DNA from: CALIKW01 sp038998005
GTDB lineage: Archaea; Aenigmatarchaeota; Aenigmatarchaeia; CG10238-14; SCSR01
Direction: 5' to 3'
Length of the DNA: 33,155 nucleotides
NCBI GenBank assembly: GCA_038998005.1
Contig: JAVZIY010000001.1
Coordinates: 1-33,155, forward strand
A model generated the notes under the pieces. It was not told where the DNA came from and did no database searches. It saw only the letters and a list, made by a program, of their open reading frames with translations. Position 1 is the stretch's first letter, and each line of letters opens with the position of its first letter. This document shows, piece by piece, positions 1-6,400 of this stretch. Both the position numbers and the translations under genes were made by a program.

Positions 1-2
1 CT

Positions 3-185
3 ATTGCTAAGGTTAGGAAGAATGATATTATCATCGCTAGAAATCTTGGAAATCTTATTCTGAACAAAATTCCCCAGATTAACAAGAATATTACTATGCC
101 TGGAAATAAAACATTAGAAACTATTGCTGGAAAAACTAGCCATTCAGCAGGAATCGCTGCTAAGCTTACTTTTGGTATTCCATAG
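3..185 (+). CDS. C-terminal fragment of an unidentified protein (cut by left edge)
   Basis: An open frame runs in from the left edge and stops at TAG (183-185), giving about 60 C-terminal residues. The fragment is soluble-looking, rich in Ile, Lys and Asn, with a Gly/Ser/Ala-rich end (SHSAGIAAKLTFGIP). I do not recognise the family. Oddly, the same frame stays open for 35 more codons after the TAG, until a TAA at about 291; that extension begins YCAEAIGIDSSQRKDI and ends hydrophobic. TAG is an ordinary stop for other genes here (1066, 12045, 15907, 24901, 26001), so recoding is unlikely. The upstream part is needed to identify it. Confidence 0.45.
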   Translation: MAKVRKNDIIIARNLGNLILNKIPQINKNITMPGNKTLETIAGKTSHSAGIAAKLTFGIP

Positions 186-322
186 TATTGCGCAGAAGCT
201 ATTGGAATTGATAGTAGCCAAAGGAAAGATATTAAAACTTTTTCTCTCATAATTATACTTTCTTTTGCTTTTAATTTAAGCTTTTTTTAAAGATTAAATC
301 TGTTGAAGACAAAAATTAATTA
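186..322. other. AT-rich spacer upstream of the first membrane protein gene
   Basis: No gene is supported here apart from the open in-frame extension noted for the left-edge fragment. The stretch ends in a T-run (about 283-289) that could stop upstream transcription, followed by an AT-rich region running straight into the ATG at 323, as expected for a short or absent 5' leader. Confidence 0.4.
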
Positions 323-1066
323 ATGGTATTTTCGGAAAATGTTAGATGGATTTTTATTATAGTTGCAGTAGTAGTTTTTATAATTTTCCTTTATGCTGCA
401 AGTGTTTATCCATATGGAGCAGAAATTCCTCCTGAATTTAAGGCTCATGAATTGCCTGAGTGGGCAAAAAGAATTTTTACTATCATAGGTATACCTTCTG
501 ATTGGCTTTTCTTTCCTGCAATGATATACTTATTTTTCATCCCATTATTTGGAATTTGCGCAATATTAATTGGATTTTTATCTGCTATTGGTATTTTTAG
601 CGATAGAGTAAATTTTGTTATTGCTTTAGTCATCGCATTTTCTTTAATTCCATTAGGTTATTTTACTAGAATAGCCTCTGCCATGTTTGCAACTCTTGGC
701 TTATATTCTGTTCTTGCTTTTGGATTTTTGCTTTTCTTTGGAATTGCTTATGTTGTTTTTGATAGATTGTATGCATGGGGATTCACGCCCAGAAGAACTT
801 ATAGAGGGTTGATAGAAGAGGCTGATTATAATAGGTTTAGAGATTGGTTCATGAGAACATACACAGACAATAGATTAGCTGCACCTGGAAACCCCACTTT
901 AGATCATTGTCTTAATCATATAATTCATGATATAATTCCTCATGCAGACTCATGGTGGAACCAAGGGAGAAGAAGAGATGCAATAAGATTTCTTCAAAGA
1001 GAAGCTCATAGGATGGAGCGTGAAGTTAGAAATGCAGGTGGCGTTGTAACTCCTGTTCCTATATAG
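323..1066 (+). CDS. Polytopic membrane protein, shared-core family, copy 1
   Basis: A 247-residue membrane protein of unrecognised function. Hydrophobic segments lie at about 9-28, 62-90, 97-115 and 117-146, followed by a hydrophilic, Arg-rich C-terminal region of about 100 residues with His and Trp pairs (for example HADSWWNQGRRRDA). The core carries the signatures GIPSDWLFFPAMIYLFFIPL and PLGYFTRIASAMFATLGLYS, which recur in the next gene, so the two are paralogues with different N- and C-terminal parts. The ATG at 323 follows an AT-rich region. It lies at the edge of the pilus-like locus, so a link to surface structures is possible but only inferred. Confidence 0.7.
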   Translation: MVFSENVRWIFIIVAVVVFIIFLYAASVYPYGAEIPPEFKAHELPEWAKRIFTIIGIPSDWLFFPAMIYLFFIPLFGICAILIGFLSAIGIFSDRVNFVIALVIAFSLIPLGYFTRIASAMFATLGLYSVLAFGFLLFFGIAYVVFDRLYAWGFTPRRTYRGLIEEADYNRFRDWFMRTYTDNRLAAPGNPTLDHCLNHIIHDIIPHADSWWNQGRRRDAIRFLQREAHRMEREVRNAGGVVTPVPI

Positions 1067-1134
1067 AAATTTAACTTATATACATCCATTAATTCTTTTA
1101 AAAAAATAAATTCTTAAAATCATAAAATTTATTT

Positions 1135-2010
1135 ATGAATATTTGGAATGTTTCTTTTGCTCTTTTAGTTGCAATTTCTCTCATTCTTATCTGTGGTAGC
1201 CTAGGAGATGGTTCAGGAGTTGGAATTGGTTTGATTTTAGGTGGAATTTGGTTTATTGTTTTCATCACTTACTCATCTAAATATAAAGTAGGTTTATCAC
1301 CACTTCACTTAGTCGCAGGTTTTGGTATATTGTTTTTTGCTCTTTTTGGAAGTGTTTATCGTGCCACATTTGATGTTCCCACAGATTGGCAAAAACATCC
1401 TCTTCAGGATCCCTTCGATAAAATTTTATCTTTTCTAGGTATACCTGATAGTTGGCTTTATCTTCCAGCTGTCCTTTATTTATTCATTGTACCTCTCTTA
1501 ACAATTTTGGCTATAGTAGAAGGATTTATGGGTGTTTTTAAGGAGATTTTTGGAAAATGGACGCATATTATTGCAGGTGGTATAACACTTATGACAATAC
1601 CTTTTGGTATTTTTACAAGAATTGTTCAGAGTATGTTTGCTGCTATGGGATTGTACTCGATAGGTGCATTTGCTTTCCTTTTCGTTTTTGGTGTTATTGC
1701 TAAAGTTTTTGAAGGATTGGGGAAGATGAAAATTATTGGAGCAGAAACACTTAAAGGAGCTGAGGCTGATATGGAAGCAGAAGCAACTTACACAAGTATG
1801 CGAAGCGAAGTAGAGAATGCAGCAAGAAATTTAATAACTGCCGGAAGAGGAGAGGGGGGTGAAAAAGGTGCGGGAAAGATACGAGCAGGTGGTAAACTTT
1901 TGGGCATAATAGCTAAGGCTGATATTGAAGCAGAAAAGAAAGGTTATAGAAAGGCCATAGATATTCTTAGTAATGAATTAAAAAAAATGAGAAAAATGAG
2001 ATTTGAATGA
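1135..2010 (+). CDS. Polytopic membrane protein, shared-core family, copy 2
   Basis: A 291-residue paralogue of the preceding gene. It has an extra N-terminal set of hydrophobic helices (about 7-46 and 57-75), then the shared core: GIPDSWLYLPAVLYLF near residue 102 and PFGIFTRIVQSMFAAMGLYS near 154-173. A charged helical tail of about 100 residues (Glu/Lys/Ala-rich, with a Gly-rich patch) replaces the Arg/Trp tail of copy 1. Its TGA overlaps the ATG of the next gene (ATGA at 2007-2010), indicating translational coupling. Function is unknown; the conserved TRI..MFA..GLYS segment in an otherwise variable protein suggests a shared membrane partner or assembly surface (inference). Confidence 0.7.
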   Translation: MNIWNVSFALLVAISLILICGSLGDGSGVGIGLILGGIWFIVFITYSSKYKVGLSPLHLVAGFGILFFALFGSVYRATFDVPTDWQKHPLQDPFDKILSFLGIPDSWLYLPAVLYLFIVPLLTILAIVEGFMGVFKEIFGKWTHIIAGGITLMTIPFGIFTRIVQSMFAAMGLYSIGAFAFLFVFGVIAKVFEGLGKMKIIGAETLKGAEADMEAEATYTSMRSEVENAARNLITAGRGEGGEKGAGKIRAGGKLLGIIAKADIEAEKKGYRKAIDILSNELKKMRKMRFE

Positions 2011-2357
2011 CGGAAGAAATCTCTAATTTTCTTGGCATCTCATCAGAACTTTTTCAATTACCATCTCTCCTTACAGATTTTCTTTTCCCTTTAATTCTTT
2101 TTTCCATTGCTCTTTATTTTATAATCGAAAAAATTTTTAGTTCAAAAATAGTTAATGCAATAATAAGCTTTGGCATTTCTTTTATAACTGTAGTTCTTTT
2201 CAATCCAGGAGGAATAATTGCTCCTCTTTCAATTTTTTTCATCTGTCTTACAAAAATTAGTGGAGCAAAAGGAGCAATAATAGGAATAATTGCTGCAATT
2301 ATCTATGCTTTTCTAATAGGTTGGGTTGCTGAACTTCTATCTCCAACTTACTATTAA
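2007..2357 (+). CDS. Small membrane protein, reduced version of the shared core
   Basis: A 116-residue, almost wholly hydrophobic protein with about four membrane segments. It opens with FLGISSELFQLPSLLTDFLF, which lines up with the FLGIP..W...PA..YLF start of the core in the two genes upstream, and later segments follow the same hydrophobic pattern, but it lacks the TRI..MFA..GLYS signature and any soluble tail. It starts inside the stop of the previous gene (ATGA), so the pair is probably co-translated. Homology to the first two is likely but weaker than between those two. No function is assigned. Confidence 0.65.
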   Translation: MTEEISNFLGISSELFQLPSLLTDFLFPLILFSIALYFIIEKIFSSKIVNAIISFGISFITVVLFNPGGIIAPLSIFFICLTKISGAKGAIIGIIAAIIYAFLIGWVAELLSPTYY

Positions 2358-2406
2358 TTTTAGAAAGTTTTCTCACAAAACCAATTCTCTAAAAGTCAAA
2401 TATTTA

Positions 2407-3006
2407 CTAAGCTTCTCTTTTAAGTCTTTGAACCAAATCGCTCAAAGCTCTTACAGACTCTATTAAAGCTGGTAAGGTTTCCTTAAAAGCCTTTTCCAAA
2501 CTTCCAATCCTAGATTCAATCTCACTTATGCTTTCTTTAAAACTATCAATTTTGCTTATTATACTTTCCTGCCCTTCTACCCTAAGCTTCGTTATCTCAT
2601 TTATCTGAGCATGAATTGATGCTATTTTATTTTCCAGCTCTTGAAATTTCAAATTAAACTCATTTATCCTTTCATTCACACTTGCCATTTTTTCAGAAAC
2701 TAAGTAGTCCAAATATTCTTCAGTTGCATATCCTTGATAATATTCTTCAGGTAAAGAAGTTTCTGGAAGCTCTGGTGTTTCAGGTTTTTCTTCTAAGGGA
2801 GAAGGCTCCTCTTTTACTTCAACACTTTCCTTTAAAGCTTCTGTCAAAGCCTTGTCTATTTCCTCTGGAGAAAATCCTTCCTTTCTTAAAACATCTATCA
2901 TCTCAATTTCAGAAAATCCCTTTGAGCTTAAATCCCTTACCCTTTCAAAAGGAACATAACCCTTTCCCTTTATTTCCTCAGGCTTCTTTTTCTTAAAAAG
3001 AATCAT
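2407..3006 (-). CDS. Coiled-coil protein with N-terminal UBA-like helical motif
   Basis: A 199-residue, cytoplasmic-looking protein. Residues about 18-55 form a helical motif with the pattern VRDLSSKGFSEIEMIDVLR then GFSPEEIDKAL, resembling UBA-like or DUF1470-like repeats. A Pro/Glu-rich linker follows (about 65-90), then a long coiled coil from about 105 to the end with heptad-like Ile/Leu spacing. It starts at ATG 3006 behind a purine-rich GAGAAG. It lies 42 bases downstream of a second coiled-coil gene and both point away from the pilus ATPase. In archaella, coiled-coil FlaC/D/E-type proteins form a ring around the ATPase; a similar role is an inference from position and shape, not sequence identity. 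Confidence 0.7.
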   Translation of the reverse strand: MILFKKKKPEEIKGKGYVPFERVRDLSSKGFSEIEMIDVLRKEGFSPEEIDKALTEALKESVEVKEEPSPLEEKPETPELPETSLPEEYYQGYATEEYLDYLVSEKMASVNERINEFNLKFQELENKIASIHAQINEITKLRVEGQESIISKIDSFKESISEIESRIGSLEKAFKETLPALIESVRALSDLVQRLKREA

Positions 3007-3048
3007 CTTCTCTAAATATTATTTTTACTTTTAAATTATTAAAAAAGT

Positions 3049-3444
3049 TTAAACTTTAGCTTTCTTTGGAATTTTTTCCTCAACAATTCTTTCAACTTGG
3101 TCAATAGTGACAAACTTAGAAGTTATAGGATTTATTAAATCTATAAAATTTTCAAATTCTTTCAGCTCTGCTTTGCTTGCCTTCTTCTCCAATTCTTTAT
3201 TAATTTTAACTGTTTCCTCTTCCAAAAACTTGATTTTCTCAGAAATCGAGTTCATTTTAATAGAAAGCTTATCAAACTCTAGCTTTAGATCACTAAGTCT
3301 TGATAAAACACTTTCCTCAACCTTAGAAATTCTATCTTCCATCCTTTCAAAACTTTGCTCGAGAACTTTTATCCTTCTAGTATTTTCATTCAGCCTTCTT
3401 ACAGTTTCAGAAATCATCTGCGAAAAATCTATTTGTTCTGCCAT
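3049..3444 (-). CDS. Coiled-coil protein, FlaC-like in form
   Basis: A 131-residue protein predicted to be coiled coil over about residues 10-100, rich in Glu, Lys, Leu and Ile with regular heptads. The C-terminal 30 residues look different (INPITSKFVTIDQVERIVEE) and may be a small folded or binding segment. There is no signal peptide or membrane helix. The gene is divergent from the pilus ATPase across a 48-base shared promoter region and is followed by the longer coiled-coil gene. The location and form suit an archaellum-accessory-like (FlaC/D/E) cytoplasmic factor, but I see no diagnostic motif and the assignment stays tentative. Confidence 0.65.
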   Translation of the reverse strand: MAEQIDFSQMISETVRRLNENTRRIKVLEQSFERMEDRISKVEESVLSRLSDLKLEFDKLSIKMNSISEKIKFLEEETVKINKELEKKASKAELKEFENFIDLINPITSKFVTIDQVERIVEEKIPKKAKV

Positions 3445-3492
3445 TAATAAAGAATTTGTTTTCAGAGAAGAAAAATTTAAATAGGTGTTCTC
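3445..3492. promoter_or_regulatory. Divergent promoter region, coiled-coil pair / pilus ATPase
   Basis: These 48 bases hold all control sequence for two divergent units. A good archaeal TATA-like box, TTTAAATA, lies at 3476-3483. It is only about 10 bases before the TTG taken as the ATPase start, which is closer than the usual 22-28 bases between TATA box and start point, so either another box (for example around 3443-3457) is used or the start needs checking. Confidence 0.45.
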
Positions 3493-6400
3493 TTGGTTGG
3501 GTATGAACTTAAAAATGGAATTTTAAGAATAGACTGTAAAAACTGGGTAATAGAGCCTAGCATAGAGGATTCTGATGCATGCATGGCTGTTGTAATAGAT
3601 TTGTTAAGGGAAGTGAAAAATGTAGAGAAAATTGTTCTTGTTGAAAAAAGGGAAATTGAGTATGAGTTTAACCAAGTAAAACTTTTATCAGAAATTGCCG
3701 AGCTGCTAAACAAGATTGAAGCTGAAAGATTCTTAGAAAGAATAGAAATTGGGCCTGAAGAATGCAACAGATATTATCCTGAAAGAATAAAAGAGCTTTT
3801 CTTCATTGTCAGAGAAGTTTTGAGAAAGGATCCTGTAGGGGCGTGGATTAAACTTAATAGAATGGTAGAAAGAACAAAATTTTTAATCCAAAAGCTTGAG
3901 CCAAACTGCAAAAAATATTTCATAAGTTTTTTAACAAAAAATCTTGAATATTTGAAGAGGAATTTGGAAGCTTGCCAACTTATAAAAAATTCCTTACCTT
4001 TAATTAAAAAACCAAAACCAGATAGAAGAATTTACAAGGAATTCTTCAAGCCTGTTATTAAACCTGTTTTCATGTTCACAAGATTTAAACTTATTCCACC
4101 AAAAGAAGGATATTGTGTAGAAAGGTATAAAATTACTGGAGATATCCAAGTTGAAATATATAGGATTCCTGGAAAAGTTAGGTTTTACTATTTTATTACT
4201 CCACCAGAATTCATGCTAAGCGAGGAAAAGCATGAGCTGATAGAAAAGGCAATAGCTTACTTAAGCGAAAGAAGGCCAAGCGAGCTGGAATTCAGAGAGC
4301 CAGAAAAAACCAGAGAAACTTATTTTTCCCTTGGGAAAAGTGTAGTAAAAGATTTGGCTGCAAGGATGAAAATATTTCTTAAGGAAAGGGAAGTAAATGA
4401 ACTTGCTTCTATTCTAACTAGATACACAACAGGTTTTGGAATTTTAGAAGTCCTTCTTTCAGATGAAAAAATTCAAGATATTTACATAAACGCTCCCATA
4501 GGTTCTACACCAATTTTTGTTCAACACTCTGATTTTGAGGAATGTGAAACTAATTTAATTCCTACCATGGAGGATGCAGAGGCATGGGCAACTAGGTTTA
4601 GAATGTATTCTGGCAGGCCTTTGGATGAAGCAAACCCTGTTTTGGATACAGAGCTTTTAATTCCTGGAGGAAGGGCAAGAATTTGCGCTATAACAAGAGG
4701 TTTAAGCCCAGAAGGTTTGGCTTTTGCAATAAGAAGGCACAGAGAAAAACCATGGACCTTTCCTTTATTTATGAATTTAAAAATGTTTGACCCTTTGTTT
4801 GCTGGCTTAATGAGTTTTATAATAGATGGAGGGAGAAGCATTTTGGTTGCTGGTGGAAGGGGCTCAGGAAAAACAAGCTTTTTATCCAGCATGATTCTTG
4901 AGATAATGAAAAAGTTTAGAGTAATTGTTCTAGAAGATAGTGTTACGGGCGACACAGAAATTTTAATTAAAAGAAATGGAAATTTGGAAAGGAGAAAAGT
5001 TGGCGAACTAATAGATGGCTTGATTGAAAAATATGGATGTGAAAAAATTGATGGAAGAGAAATTTTGAATTCAAATCCAGAAAATATAGAAGTTTTTTCT
5101 TTAAATAAAGAAGGTAAAATTGAGGTTTGTAAAGTTTCATCTTTTCATCGTCACAAAGTTAAGAAGGAAATTTTTGAAATAGAAACTATAACAGGAAGAA
5201 GAATTAAAGTAACTTCAGATCATTCTCTTTTTACTTTAGGAGATGACGGAAAAATAGTGCCAATTAAAACAAAAGAGCTTAGAGTTGGTAGCTACTTAGC
5301 TGTTCCAAGAATTCTTCCTATTTCATCCTCAAACTTAAAATCAATTAATCTTTTAGATGGAGTTGAAAAACTTGGTAAAGTGATGGTTTTTTGTGAAAGA
5401 ATAGAAGGAAATTGGAAATTTATAAAAGAAATAGGTGAAAAGCTTGGATATTCTAAAGCAGGAATTCGAAACTGGAAGAAAACGAGTAAGATTCCAGTAG
5501 AAGTTTTTAAAGAGTTAATTAAAAATATTAAAATTAAGGGTAAATTAAAAATAAAAAGTTTGGGCAATTCGAATTTAATTCCTGCAAAAATAAAGCTTGA
5601 CCATGATTTCCTCTGTTTTATTGGTTTATGGTTAGCTGACGGATGCTATGATGAGAATAGTGTAATAATTTCTGTGGTAGATAAAGATACGAGAAAAATT
5701 GTTAGAAAAATAGCAAAAAGGTTTGGAATAAAAGCAAAAATGCATCCAGATGGGTTTTCATTAATGCTAAATTCAAGATTGTTAAAAAGGATTATGGTTA
5801 AAGCTTTGAAGCTTGAAGGTAATTCTTATACTAAAAGGATTCCTGATTGGGCTTTCAAACTTTCAAAAGATCAAATTTCTTGGCTGCTAAAAGGTATTTT
5901 TAGTGGGGATGGTTGCTTAGCAAAAGATGAAGTTTTAATAAGATTAACTTCAAGAAATTTGCTAAAAGATATTCAAACCCTACTTTTAAGTTTTGGTATA
6001 ATTTCAAGAATAGGGAATTTTAATAAAAGAGATAAAACTTATAGCTGTAGAATAAGCTCAATTAAAATGTTTAAGAAATTTTATGAAGAAATTGGATTTT
6101 TGCAAAGGGAAAGGATGAAAAAGTTAAAGGAGATGTGTGAGAGAAAGTTTACGCATGATATTAGCGATATTATTCCATTCTCAATTGAGTTTAAAGAAAA
6201 ACTTTCAAAAATTTTACCTGAATTCAATAAATATGATTATGTTTGCAGGAACTATAATTTAGGAAGAGAAAAACTAAATCACCTCATTAAAAACTCAAAT
6301 TTTGATGGAAGCGAAGAATTCAAAATCTTAAAAGATTTGGCAAATTCTGATATATTTTGGGATGAAATTAGAAGTATAAAATGTTACGAGAGCGAAGAAT

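Noticed and set aside
183..185. TAG recoded as an amino acid such as pyrrolysine
   Set aside because: TAG serves as the normal stop of several well-bounded genes in the window (1066, 12045, 15907, 24901, 26001).
3477..5567. Open minus-strand frames opposite the ATPase gene (3477-3767, 4521-4955, 5292-5567)
   Set aside because: They are antisense to a well-supported gene, have low-complexity Ser/Leu/Ile composition and no recognisable motif or ribosome site.
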